17,396 nt of DNA from Thermoplasmata archaeon (GCA_013044425.1 JABEUK010000057.1:1-17396); one strand, 5' to 3'. Counted from the first letter of the stretch, positions 1 to 7,745 are shown. The notes: generated by a model not told the origin, from the letters alone. Numbers and translations are program-made.

Positions 1-678
1 CTCCACGTCTGCCGGCACGCCGATGCCTCGCCGCGTCGCCTCCTGCAGATCCTCGAGATCAACGCGAGTCCCGCGGCCCTCCCGGAGATCACGGCCTTCC
101 TCCGCGAACGGGCCGGCCCCGAAGAGATCTCGCTCACGCAGCTCGGATCGCAGCGGCTCCTCGTCCGTCTCGTCGGACCGCTGCCGGCCCTCTGCCACTC
201 CGTCTTCGAGATGGGGGCCATCTGCATGAGCTGTCCGTTCCTGCCGTCGGCCGGCGTCCAAGAGGGGGAGGTGCGGGAAGGGGAGTGGCGGGTGCTCGTT
301 CATCGAGTTCGGGACGCCCATCCCCTCCTCGCTTCGTTCACCACGCCGGGCAGCACGCCGGCCTCGCTGGTCCGCATCGGTTCCTTCCGAGGGTCCCTCG
401 ACCTGACGCCCCGCCAGGAGATGGCCGTCGGAACGGCCCTCGTGCTCGGGTACTATGACTACCCTCGCCGGGCCCAGCTCAAGGATGTCGCGAAGTCCCT
501 CGGGATCAGCCGTGCGACGGCCATGGAGAGCCTGCGTCGTGGCATGCGCAAGCTCGCCTCCGAGCGCCGATCCAAGGTGGGCGTCGTCCGGAGCCGCCCC
601 CCGTCCACCGACCGTCCCCGCAGCGCGTCCGTTCTCCGCGACGGCGAGGGGACGCGCCTCCCTCTCAGGGAACGATGA
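1..678 (+). CDS. HTH_10 (Bat-like) transcriptional regulator, 5' partial
   Basis: The reading frame is open from the first base of the window, so the start lies off the left edge; 225 residues are visible. Residues 134-186 form a C-terminal HTH_10 domain of the archaeal Bat type: LTPRQ, then GYYDYPRR, then the recognition helix region around LGISRATAMESLRRGMRKLA. The preceding part is a small alpha/beta sensor-like region that I cannot assign to a named domain; it contains a CMSCP motif (Cys75 and Cys78) that could bind metal or sense redox state (inference). A basic, low-complexity tail follows the HTH domain. The 3' end overlaps the convergent dehydrogenase gene by 14 bp. Its position beside the benzoyl-CoA operon makes it a candidate regulator of that operon, but nothing in the sequence proves this. 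HTH_10 identification is firm; target and signal are unknown. Confidence 0.85.
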   Translation, partial: LHVCRHADASPRRLLQILEINASPAALPEITAFLRERAGPEEISLTQLGSQRLLVRLVGPLPALCHSVFEMGAICMSCPFLPSAGVQEGEVREGEWRVLVHRVRDAHPLLASFTTPGSTPASLVRIGSFRGSLDLTPRQEMAVGTALVLGYYDYPRRAQLKDVAKSLGISRATAMESLRRGMRKLASERRSKVGVVRSRPPSTDRPRSASVLRDGEGTRLPLRER

Positions 679-1687
679 GGGTGCGGAGCCCGTTCCCGGC
701 GCGGAGGTCCTCGGCGGCCTCCCCGATCCGATCGAGCGGAAGGGTCGCGGTAACGACCGCGTCGAGGCTCACCATCCCCCTACGCACCATTTCGATGACG
801 CGGGGATAGTCCACGGGCCGGCACCCGAGGGAGCCGACGATCTCGTACTCGAAGAACATCAGACGGTTGAGCGGGATCGGAACGACCGAATCGCTGTACC
901 CCACGACGCAGAGCCGGCCCCCGCGCCGGAGCGTGGAGAGGGCCAGGCTCACGGTCTCGGGAGTACCGACCACTTCGAGGGCCACGTCCGCGCCTCCTCC
1001 GGATCTCTTCCGTACCTCGCGGCCAAGGTCGGGGTACTCCCGGGGGTCCAGCGCGTCGCACGCCCCCAGGCGCCGAGCCGTTTCGCGCTTCTCCGCCCGA
1101 AGGTCCACGGCGATCACGTTCGCACCCACGGCTGCCGCGAACTGGACGGCGTTGATGCCCACGCCGCCGCATCCGACGACGACGACCCAATCCCCGCTTT
1201 GCACTCGCGCGCGGCGGACGACCGCGTGGTATGGCGTCGTCAGGGCGTCGGCGATCACCGCGCTCGACGCGAGATTGAGATCGGAGGGCAGCGGCACGAG
1301 GTCGCGTGCCGGGACTCGGACGTACTCCGCGAACCCTCCATCGATGTGGTTACCGGGCATCTGGAGGTACGGACAGATGTTCGCGCGCCCCGATCGGCAC
1401 TGCTCGCAGTTCCGGCAGGGAAGGACCGAAGGGACGAGGACCCGGTCCCCGATGGACCGTGCGGTGTTCCCGACTCCCAGTTCCTCGACCACTCCGGAGA
1501 TCTCGTGTCCGAGAATGAGGGGCGGGCTCTTCGCGGTCGGGACGCCGTGGTCGAGGTAATGCAGATCGGTATGGCAGAAGCCGCACGCCGCCACCTTTAC
1601 GAGGGCGTCGTCCGGGCCTGGGACCGGGCGAGGCACTTCACCGACGACGAGGGGACGACCCGACCCATGAAAGACGGCCGCGCGCAT
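665..1687 (-). CDS. had: Zn-dependent alcohol dehydrogenase, likely 6-hydroxycyclohex-1-ene-1-carbonyl-CoA dehydrogenase
   Basis: A 340-residue medium-chain dehydrogenase/reductase. Catalytic zinc ligands are visible at Cys38 (CGFCHTD) and His61-Glu62 (GHE). The structural zinc lobe has Cys91, Cys94, Cys97 and Cys105. The Rossmann glycine motif GCGGVG sits at residues 172-177, with an acidic Asp195 at the end of the next strand that favours NAD+. Within this operon the expected role is NAD+-dependent oxidation of 6-hydroxycyclohex-1-ene-1-carbonyl-CoA to the 6-oxo compound, between Dch and Oah. It is the last gene of the operon, starting 12 nt after the dch stop; no clear Shine-Dalgarno motif precedes the ATG. 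The MDR family is certain; the specific substrate is inferred from operon context, since MDR enzymes are hard to assign by sequence alone. Confidence 0.85.
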   Translation of the reverse strand: MRAAVFHGSGRPLVVGEVPRPVPGPDDALVKVAACGFCHTDLHYLDHGVPTAKSPPLILGHEISGVVEELGVGNTARSIGDRVLVPSVLPCRNCEQCRSGRANICPYLQMPGNHIDGGFAEYVRVPARDLVPLPSDLNLASSAVIADALTTPYHAVVRRARVQSGDWVVVVGCGGVGINAVQFAAAVGANVIAVDLRAEKRETARRLGACDALDPREYPDLGREVRKRSGGGADVALEVVGTPETVSLALSTLRRGGRLCVVGYSDSVVPIPLNRLMFFEYEIVGSLGCRPVDYPRVIEMVRRGMVSLDAVVTATLPLDRIGEAAEDLRAGNGLRTLIVP

Positions 1688-1699
1688 GGATCCGCGGTC

Positions 1700-2470
1700 T
1701 CAGCCGTCCTTCCAAACGGGGGCTCGCTTTTCGAGGAACGCTTGGAGGCCTTCCTCGGCTCCCACGGACGTCATGAGCTCGTCGAGGTAGGTCCGCTCGG
1801 CGTATGCCAGACGGGGCCACGGGTCCACCTCCGATCTTCGGAGGACCCGTTTGAGTAGCTGCAGTGCTTCCCGACGGTAGCTGCAAAGTGTCTGGGCGGC
1901 CAATGCCACCGAGGCATCGAGCTCTTCCTCGGGAACTACACGGTTGACGATCCCGACGGCCGCCGCTCGCCGGGCATCGAACGGCGTTCCCAAGAACAGG
2001 AGCTCCGCGGCGGGCCGAGAACCCAGGAGATGGGAGTACGTGGCGGCTCCGAACGGTGCAAAGACCCCCAACCGGATCTCGGGCTGGCCGAACGACGCCC
2101 CCTCGGAGGCGATCGCGAGGTCGCAGGCCATCAGGAGCTCCATGCCGCCGCCGAGGCACCTTCCGTGGACCTGGGCGATCGTCGGGGAGGCTAGGTTCCA
2201 CAAGGTGGTGAGGGTGGTGCGGAACGCTTCGAACATCGTCGAGACCCGCGGCTTGAGATGGTCCTCGACACTGAGACCGCCGCTCCACGATCTGCCGCCG
2301 CCGCGCAGCACGACGACGTGGGCGGAGGTGACCTCCTCGCGTTGCAGCGCGCGGGTCAGCTCCTCGAGGAGCCGGATGTCGAACACGTTCGCCGGTCCGC
2401 GCTCCCAGGTGATCGTCGCACGCCCATCGACGCGCACGACGGAGACCGTGCCCGGAGGTTTTGCGCTCAC
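1700..2470 (-). CDS. dch: Crotonase family, likely cyclohexa-1,5-diene-1-carbonyl-CoA hydratase
   Basis: A 256-residue enoyl-CoA hydratase/isomerase-fold protein starting with GTG; the upstream GCGAGGC is a possible ribosome site, and the start lies 12 nt after the bcrC stop. The oxyanion-hole segments are around residues 63-66 and 107-110 (CLGGGMEL), and both catalytic glutamates of hydratases are present (Glu111 and Glu131). Two features resemble dienoyl-CoA hydratases of the benzoyl-CoA pathway rather than ordinary crotonases: the VEDHLKP...MFEAF segment at 68-83, and GVFAPFGA at 135-142 where ordinary hydratases have a GTIPGAGG-type loop. Expected reaction: water addition to the cyclic diene product of benzoyl-CoA reductase, giving 6-hydroxycyclohex-1-ene-1-carbonyl-CoA. 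Family is certain; the specific function rests on these motifs plus its position between bcrC and had. Confidence 0.85.
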   Translation of the reverse strand: MSAKPPGTVSVVRVDGRATITWERGPANVFDIRLLEELTRALQREEVTSAHVVVLRGGGRSWSGGLSVEDHLKPRVSTMFEAFRTTLTTLWNLASPTIAQVHGRCLGGGMELLMACDLAIASEGASFGQPEIRLGVFAPFGAATYSHLLGSRPAAELLFLGTPFDARRAAAVGIVNRVVPEEELDASVALAAQTLCSYRREALQLLKRVLRRSEVDPWPRLAYAERTYLDELMTSVGAEEGLQAFLEKRAPVWKDG

Positions 2471-2482
2471 GGTCTGCCTCGC

Positions 2483-3730
2483 TCACTCGAAGAGGATCGA
2501 CTCGGCGAACGTCTCGAGCTGAAGGCGTGCCTGCTCGTAGGTCGTCGACTTCTCTTCGAACTCCATGTGCAGGTAGGGGATGCCCCGTCCCTCGAGCGCC
2601 CTTCGGTAGAGCACCACGTCTTCGAGCGCGGGCTCGCAGAACTTGGCGGTGAGGAACAGCGCCCCCTGCGCCTTCGAAGCATCGACCCGTGCGAGGATGG
2701 CGGCCGCCTTGGTGGTCGGGGTGCTCCGGACCCCGATATCGATGGGCGTCCGGACGTACGACGTAGCGAGGCTCTCGAGAGGATCGCTCCCCGGCTCGAT
2801 GCGCGGGCACCAGCGGTGCAGCATCTGGAGCTCGTCGCCGACCACGTAGCACCCGACGTCCTCGACGAGCTGGAGGAGCTCGAGGGTGGGCTGTTCGCAG
2901 AACGGACCGAGCACGATCACTCGGATCGAGTCCTTGTTCTTTCGCTCCCTTCCCTCGAGCTCCGCGAGCGCCCGACGGAGGAGCGGAACGTGTACCTCCC
3001 GGGGGAGAAGACCTCCGAGCCGGAGCAGAAGGTAGTATTCGACCAGGCTGACCTTCCACGGAGAGTCCCGCTTCAACACGACAAGTCGATCCACGAGCGC
3101 GCGCTGCTCGTTGAATACTTCCAGGGATGCGCGCAGGTCCTCTTGGGAGAACGGACGGCCGGCGACGCGTTCGAGCTTCGCGATGAGGCTGCGGTACTCC
3201 GCCACCAGGAACGGGATCGTGGCCGGGGACGTGAAATTCTGCGGGAGGTGGAGCATATGCGAGGGCCGTTGGGGAAGGACTCGGGCGAAGATCCCGTCGA
3301 GGTTGCGACTGACGTCGCAGATGTACGGAAAGACGAACGCATCGAAGGGGTCGAGGAGACCGGTGAGGGCCATCTCGAGCGTCGACTTGGAGATCGAGCA
3401 GAGGAAGGAGCCGAGCGCTGCGTCGGCGCGGCTGATCTCGAGGTTCTCTCCGCCCCCCTGGATCGAGACCGGCAACATCGCGAAGGAGTGGATGAGCTCC
3501 TGCGGCGTGTAGACGGGAAAGCACCCGACGGCCTTCCCGCCCGCGGCCCGCCAGGCCCGGACGGTCGGGAACGTCGGATCGGCGAGGACCTCCTGAGCGA
3601 GATGGACGATCCGTTCGACGGACTCCGCCTCGGTGAACTCGCGGAAGTCCGACGAGATTTCGACCCCGGGAGGAGTCTCTCCATCCGGGAGATCCTCGGC
3701 CCAGGACCCGATCTTCAGCAGTTCGGGCAT
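2483..3730 (-). CDS. bcrC: Benzoyl-CoA reductase, subunit C (BcrC/BzdN-like)
   Basis: A 415-residue protein of the 2-hydroxyglutaryl-CoA dehydratase HgdB/BcrBC family. Its signatures match the gamma subunit of class I benzoyl-CoA reductase: FPVYTPQELIH at 71-81, GGGENLEI at 92-99, PYICDVSRNLDGIF at 135-148 and LPQNF at 162-166. Cysteines at 70, 111, 138 and 365 (KFCEP) are at or near positions expected to hold the active-site [4Fe-4S] cluster in this family. With BcrB it would form the module that binds benzoyl-CoA and transfers electrons to the ring. It begins with ATG two bases after the bcrD stop, so translation is probably coupled. Here it sits downstream of the ATPase genes rather than first as in the Thauera bcrCBAD order. 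A 2-hydroxyacyl-CoA dehydratase subunit is the alternative, made unlikely by the neighbouring dch, had and oah. Confidence 0.9.
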   Translation of the reverse strand: MPELLKIGSWAEDLPDGETPPGVEISSDFREFTEAESVERIVHLAQEVLADPTFPTVRAWRAAGGKAVGCFPVYTPQELIHSFAMLPVSIQGGGENLEISRADAALGSFLCSISKSTLEMALTGLLDPFDAFVFPYICDVSRNLDGIFARVLPQRPSHMLHLPQNFTSPATIPFLVAEYRSLIAKLERVAGRPFSQEDLRASLEVFNEQRALVDRLVVLKRDSPWKVSLVEYYLLLRLGGLLPREVHVPLLRRALAELEGRERKNKDSIRVIVLGPFCEQPTLELLQLVEDVGCYVVGDELQMLHRWCPRIEPGSDPLESLATSYVRTPIDIGVRSTPTTKAAAILARVDASKAQGALFLTAKFCEPALEDVVLYRRALEGRGIPYLHMEFEEKSTTYEQARLQLETFAESILFE

Positions 3731-3732
3731 GC

Positions 3733-4542
3733 CTATCCACCCGCCCCCTGCGGCGCCGCAGCAAGCTTCCGAAGCCGCGAGTGCCCGAGGATCGCGCTAC
3801 CGATGGCGGCGGCGTAGTACGCTTCGGGTGCCACGTTCAGGTCCATCCCGACCGTGTCGTGGAGGGCCTTCACCATCCCGACGTTGCGCACGAGGCCCCC
3901 GACGAGCGTGACCTCCGGCTGGATCCCCACGTAGCGCATGAGGGAGTGCGCGCGCTGAGCGAGGGAGAGGAAGACGCCCATCAGGATGTCGGGGAGCGGT
4001 ACGCCTTCGGCGACGTTGTTGATGATCTCCGTCTCGGCCAGGACCGCGCAGACGCTCGAGATGAGCTTCGGGCGTTCCGACGCGAGCGCCTTCGGGCCCA
4101 TTTCCTCGAGCGGGACCTGGAGATACTTCGAACAGCGTTCGACGAAGCGGCCCGCACCGGCGGCGCACTTCTCGTTCATCTTGAACTTGAGGACCTTTCC
4201 CGTATCGGAGACGGACATGGTCCGGGAGGCCTGCGTTCCAACGTCGACCACCAGCCGGGTCTTCGGAAAGAGGAAGATGGCGCCGCGCGCGGAGGATGTG
4301 AAGTCGCTGACCTGCAGGTTCCGCTCGGGGATCGTGTACCGGCCGAATCCGGTCGTGCAGAGGTAGTCGATGTCGTCCGGAGCGATGTTGGCCGCCTCTC
4401 CCAGGGCATCCAGCACTTGGCGCGCGACCTGGACCGGGATCCCCCGCGACGGAGCCGAGGCGGTCGCGAGGATGCGCTGGCCGTCTTCGAGCAGCGCACC
4501 CTTGATGGCTCCCGCGCCGAGGTCGAGACCCCCGGTGATCAT
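3733..4542 (-). CDS. bcrD: Benzoyl-CoA reductase ATPase subunit D (BcrD/BzdQ-like)
   Basis: A 269-residue BadF/BadG/BcrA/BcrD-type ATPase of the ASKHA (actin/Hsp70-like) fold. I take the ATG whose first base is 4542 because it overlaps the bcrA stop as ATGA and begins directly with the first phosphate motif GGLDLGAGAIKG; the frame is open further upstream but that part is out-of-frame readthrough of bcrA. Cluster ligands expected to bridge the A and D subunits are Cys126 (KCAAGAG) and Cys165 (SSVCAVLAETE). The ICAVLAETEIIN-like segment points to BcrD rather than BcrA. The second phosphate motif is degenerate: VGTQASR at 101-107 replaces the canonical GGQDTK. Role: with BcrA, couples ATP hydrolysis to electron transfer from ferredoxin to BcrBC. 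Family assignment is firm; the A-versus-D label is slightly less so. Confidence 0.88.
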   Translation of the reverse strand: MITGGLDLGAGAIKGALLEDGQRILATASAPSRGIPVQVARQVLDALGEAANIAPDDIDYLCTTGFGRYTIPERNLQVSDFTSSARGAIFLFPKTRLVVDVGTQASRTMSVSDTGKVLKFKMNEKCAAGAGRFVERCSKYLQVPLEEMGPKALASERPKLISSVCAVLAETEIINNVAEGVPLPDILMGVFLSLAQRAHSLMRYVGIQPEVTLVGGLVRNVGMVKALHDTVGMDLNVAPEAYYAAAIGSAILGHSRLRKLAAAPQGAGG

Positions 4543-5333
4543 GCCGCGCCTCCCGAGAGCCGTTCGCGGCCGTGGAGCGCGGCTCCCAAAGCTCCGAGGT
4601 ACTGCGAGAGCGGGCTCACGTTGACGGGGGCGCCGAGCCGGCGGCGGAGTGCGTGGACCATGCCCTCGTTCTGGGAGACGCCGCCCGTGAACGTGATCTC
4701 GGGCTCGACCCCGACCCGCTGCATCAGGGAAAGCGTCCGATTCGCGATGCTGGCATGCAGCCCTGCGAGGATGTCCTTCGGGTCCTTGCCCCGCGACACG
4801 TACGACGTGACCTCGGATTCCGCGAAGACCGTGCAGGTGCTCGTGACCTTCACCGCGCGCCGGGCTTGGAGGGAGAGCGGCCCGATCTCGCCGACATCGT
4901 ACCCCAGCGCGTTGGCACACACGTCCAAGAATCGCCCGGTGCCGGCCGCGCACTTGTCGTTCATCGCGAAGTCGACGACCTCGCCCTTCTCGTCGATCCG
5001 GATCGCCTTCGTGTCCTGGCCACCGATATCGACCACCAGGCGCGTTCCGGGAAACAGGAAGTGGGCTCCCCGCGCGTGGCAGGAGATCTCGGTGACGACG
5101 AGCTGGCCGAAGTAGACCTTGTACCGGCCGTAGCCGGTGCCGGTGATGAACGATACATCGGACCGGGACAGGTGAGAGTCGGCAAGCGCCGCCTCGAGGG
5201 CGCGCTCCGCGTCCTTCACGATATCCACTCCGACCACGCTGAGCGACTTGCCGAGGATCCGTGGACCCTCTCCGAGGACCACGCACTTCGCCGTCGTCGA
5301 GCCGATGTCGACGCCCGCGACGACCCCGCTCAT
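4539..5333 (-). CDS. bcrA: Benzoyl-CoA reductase ATPase subunit A (BcrA/BzdP-like)
   Basis: A 264-residue BadF/BadG/BcrA/BcrD ATPase. The ATG at 5333 is chosen because it overlaps the bcrB stop as ATGA and immediately precedes the phosphate-1 motif GVDIGSTTAK (residues 7-16). Other landmarks are TGTGYGR (64-70), an intact phosphate-2 motif DIGGQDTKAI (102-111), and cluster cysteines Cys128 (NDKCAAGTGRF) and Cys167 (STCTVFAESE). These are the typical features of the activating ATPase that carries a [4Fe-4S] cluster between two subunits. The protein is much shorter than the roughly 48-kDa BcrA of Thauera and is closer in size to the small ATPase subunits of bzd-type reductases. HgdC-like dehydratase activators share the fold; two separate ATPase genes next to two catalytic subunits favour a benzoyl-CoA reductase. 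Confidence 0.9.
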   Translation of the reverse strand: MSGVVAGVDIGSTTAKCVVLGEGPRILGKSLSVVGVDIVKDAERALEAALADSHLSRSDVSFITGTGYGRYKVYFGQLVVTEISCHARGAHFLFPGTRLVVDIGGQDTKAIRIDEKGEVVDFAMNDKCAAGTGRFLDVCANALGYDVGEIGPLSLQARRAVKVTSTCTVFAESEVTSYVSRGKDPKDILAGLHASIANRTLSLMQRVGVEPEITFTGGVSQNEGMVHALRRRLGAPVNVSPLSQYLGALGAALHGRERLSGGAA

Positions 5334-6634
5334 CCGGGGGCGGCCCCCGCCGCGGCGGACACGGCCCGGCGCTGCTCGAGGGATTCGAAGAAGGCGTCCA
5401 TGCGGTTCTTGATCTGGGCGGGCGCGAAGTACCGCGGGTCCTGATGGTCGGACTCGATGTAGAGGGTGGGTACCCCCTGGTCGTGGATCAACCAGTCCCT
5501 CAGGTCCCCCTGGCCGGCGGTGAACGAGCGGCACGACTTGATCCCGTGGATGATGACCGCGTCCACCTCGTACTCCTTCACGTAGTCGGCGATGATCTTC
5601 CGGCGCAACGGCCAGGATTGATTCACGTAGGCGCCGAGGCTGTACTCCGCGATGCTCTCGAACGGCCGGGACGGGTCGTGCCGGAAGCCGCGGTCGAAGA
5701 GCCCCCCGACCTTCGGGTAGGTCGCGACGACCGATACCGCGCCCCACTTTCGGAAGAAGTCCCAGAACGTCCGGTAGTTGGTGTACGGCGGGACTCCCTC
5801 GACGAGGACGCGGACCTTCTCCTCCGGCAGAGGATAGTTCCCGTCCCGCACCCGGGCTCGGACCTCCTCGTTCACCACGTCGTAGAAATCCGCGGCCCCG
5901 GGCGTTCCCCGAAGCACATTGATCGGGAACATGTAGAAGATCGATTCAAAGTACGCCTCGATCGGCGACGGGCGGAGACGGCCGGCGCGGAGGAACTCTA
6001 CCCACCCATCCTCGGCCCGGCGCGATTCGGCCAGCACCCGCTTGAGCTCGTCCATGTCGAACGCGCGCCCGGTGCGCTTCTCGAGGAGGTGGACGAGCTC
6101 CCAGAGCTGGCTCACCAAGTAGGCGATGTCCTCTTTGCGGGGAGTCTCCTCCCGCATGTACGGCACGTCGAACATGAACAGCGGGGCGCCGTAGGACTCG
6201 GCGAGCGCCTCCCACCACTTCACGTACACATAGCAGCCGGAGAAACTGCAGACGAGCAGGTCGGGACGTGGGATCTGACCGAACGAGGTCTTCCCACCTA
6301 GGTCTTGGAGACCGAGGTCGTTCTTCACGTACCCGCAGACATCGAGCCCGTACCCGAGCGACTCGGCGTGCAGGATGTTCTCGAGCGACTGGTGCTTGAT
6401 CGCACAGTTGAGCGCGACGATCTCCGGGAAGACCACATCGTAGCCGAACGAACGGAGGATCTCCGTGAGGTTCCCTCCGACCAGCATGTACGCCACGGGT
6501 CGGCGTGGTGGGTCGGTGGACGCGAGTTCGCCGTAGTACTCCTCCACGAGCTTGCGCTGGAGGCCGCGGGCATCGCGAAGGAAGGAGCGCGAGACGCCGC
6601 CGGGGACCGCGGGTGCCGATGCGCCTTCCGCCAC
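5330..6634 (-). CDS. bcrB: Benzoyl-CoA reductase, subunit B (BcrB/BzdO-like)
   Basis: A 434-residue HgdB/BcrBC-family protein with subunit-B signatures: VGGNLTEILRSFG at 52-64, VVFPEIVALN at 67-76, GLDVCGYVKND at 96-106, FSGCYVYVKWWE at 131-142, and near the C-terminus GIKSCRSF (364-371) and ESDHQDPRYF (394-403). Cysteines 100, 129, 134 and 368 are candidates for the active-site [4Fe-4S] cluster and its surroundings. It pairs with BcrC as the benzoyl-CoA-binding reductase module. The start is GTG, four bases after the oah stop; no better in-frame start precedes the conserved region. The stop overlaps the bcrA start as ATGA. Length fits the 430-450 residues usual for this subunit. Confidence 0.92.
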   Translation of the reverse strand: MAEGASAPAVPGGVSRSFLRDARGLQRKLVEEYYGELASTDPPRRPVAYMLVGGNLTEILRSFGYDVVFPEIVALNCAIKHQSLENILHAESLGYGLDVCGYVKNDLGLQDLGGKTSFGQIPRPDLLVCSFSGCYVYVKWWEALAESYGAPLFMFDVPYMREETPRKEDIAYLVSQLWELVHLLEKRTGRAFDMDELKRVLAESRRAEDGWVEFLRAGRLRPSPIEAYFESIFYMFPINVLRGTPGAADFYDVVNEEVRARVRDGNYPLPEEKVRVLVEGVPPYTNYRTFWDFFRKWGAVSVVATYPKVGGLFDRGFRHDPSRPFESIAEYSLGAYVNQSWPLRRKIIADYVKEYEVDAVIIHGIKSCRSFTAGQGDLRDWLIHDQGVPTLYIESDHQDPRYFAPAQIKNRMDAFFESLEQRRAVSAAAGAAPG

Positions 6635-6638
6635 CGTC

Positions 6639-7745
6639 TCACGCCCCGGGCGCCTTCGGCGAGGGGAGAGCGGATCCGCACCTTCCGCAGAACTCGAAAT
6701 CCTCGGGGAGCCCCTTGGCCCCGCAGGCCGAGCAACGTCGCGCGGGGCGGCCGAAGAGGAACTCGCTCCCCCTTCCTTCGGCGAGGCGACGGCGAAGGCC
6801 CGCCACGTCGGGAGGTCGCTTCTCGACGAACGCGTTCATTCCCTCGTGGGGTTCCCGATCGGTGAAGTGGAGGGAGAGCCATTCGCGGCCGTGACCGATC
6901 GTGCTGTTCCAGGCCAGCTCCTTCCAGAAGTTCACCTGCTGTTTGGTGTACCGAAGGCATTCCGGGAACATCCCCAGCAGGCGCTCGCAGAGTCGATCGA
7001 CCGACGCGTCCAGCGGCGCGAGGTCGATCTGGTAGCCTTCCAACGCCTTGCGCGCGAGGTCGATCTGCTCGCTCGTGGGGTCTTCGACGAGCTCCGTTCC
7101 GCGCCGTACGGATGGGGCGACCTCGCTCACGAGACCCCAGTCCAGGGCTTTGGGCGCCGAGATCCGTTCATTGAGAAACAGCATGCTGCGGGCCCGGCGG
7201 TCTCCCACCACGAGAGGGAGCCATTGGGTAGCGCCACCGCAGGCGACCGAGCCGACGCCTACGCCCACCTGCCCGATGTACACGTGGGACGCCGCGACCG
7301 ATAGATCGCATGCGAGATGGAGCTCGTTTCCGCCGCCCACGGTGATCCCGTTGAGCCGTGCGATCGTCGGCTTCCCGCACCGCAGCAGAGCTTCGATCGC
7401 TCCCTGGAAGAGGCCCATGTACTTCCAGTAGTCCCGGGGGCGTTGGGTGTAGCGTTCGGCATATTCGCGGACGTCACCGCCGGTGCAGAAGGCCGCCGAC
7501 CCCGCGCCCGTGAGCACGATGACGCCGACCGCATCGTCGAGCGACGCATCCTCAACCGCCCGGGCGAGCTCCCGAAGGGTGCCGGTCGCGTAGGCGTTGT
7601 ACGCGCCGGGGCGATTGAGCGTGATGCGCGCGATCCCATCGCGCTTCTCGTAGAGGAGGTCTTGGAAGCCGATGTCCTGCGGTGCCTTCGGCGCTAGGGC
7701 GTCGAGATCGCTGACGAGTCCGGACGGGGTGCGGCGTGCCTTCAT
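6639..7745 (-). CDS. oah: 6-oxocyclohex-1-ene-1-carbonyl-CoA hydrolase with C-terminal zinc ribbon
   Basis: A 368-residue crotonase-superfamily protein matching the ring-opening hydrolase of benzoyl-CoA degradation. Recognisable features are FCTGGDVREYAERY (86-99) followed by QRPRDYWKYMGLF, GGGNEL at 137-142 (Glu141 present), loss of the second hydratase glutamate (Gly161 in GQVGVGVGS), GGATQWLPL at 170-178, and the C-terminal FPECLRY and REWLSLHF segments found in Oah proteins but not ordinary hydratases. It adds water and hydrolyses the ring C-C bond, giving 3-hydroxypimelyl-CoA. After the Oah fold there is a zinc ribbon, Cys338, Cys341, Cys353 and Cys356 (CxxC-x11-CxxC), which I do not know from characterised bacterial Oah. 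It is the first gene of the operon. The ATG is preceded by a weak GTGA ribosome-site match. Confidence 0.92.
   Translation of the reverse strand: MKARRTPSGLVSDLDALAPKAPQDIGFQDLLYEKRDGIARITLNRPGAYNAYATGTLRELARAVEDASLDDAVGVIVLTGAGSAAFCTGGDVREYAERYTQRPRDYWKYMGLFQGAIEALLRCGKPTIARLNGITVGGGNELHLACDLSVAASHVYIGQVGVGVGSVACGGATQWLPLVVGDRRARSMLFLNERISAPKALDWGLVSEVAPSVRRGTELVEDPTSEQIDLARKALEGYQIDLAPLDASVDRLCERLLGMFPECLRYTKQQVNFWKELAWNSTIGHGREWLSLHFTDREPHEGMNAFVEKRPPDVAGLRRRLAEGRGSEFLFGRPARRCSACGAKGLPEDFEFCGRCGSALPSPKAPGA
6678..6734 (-). other. Zinc-ribbon extension at the C-terminus of Oah
   Basis: Codons for Oah residues 338-356 encode CSACG, an 11-residue spacer and CGRCG, followed by a short Pro/Ala-rich tail. 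The two CxxC knuckles are typical of small archaeal zinc ribbons. The segment is in frame with the hydrolase and ends just before the stop, so it is a fused domain and not a separate gene. Its role is unknown; zinc-stabilised oligomer contacts or binding to another pathway protein are possible. Confidence 0.8.

Noticed and set aside
1638..3764. A 708-codon minus-strand open frame
   Set aside because: It is an Arg/Pro-rich out-of-frame shadow of had, dch and bcrC; no family pattern, while the overlapping frames encode clear enzymes.
2258..3817. A 519-codon plus-strand open frame
   Set aside because: Antisense to dch and bcrC; its Glu/Arg-rich composition mirrors the complement of the real genes in GC-rich DNA.
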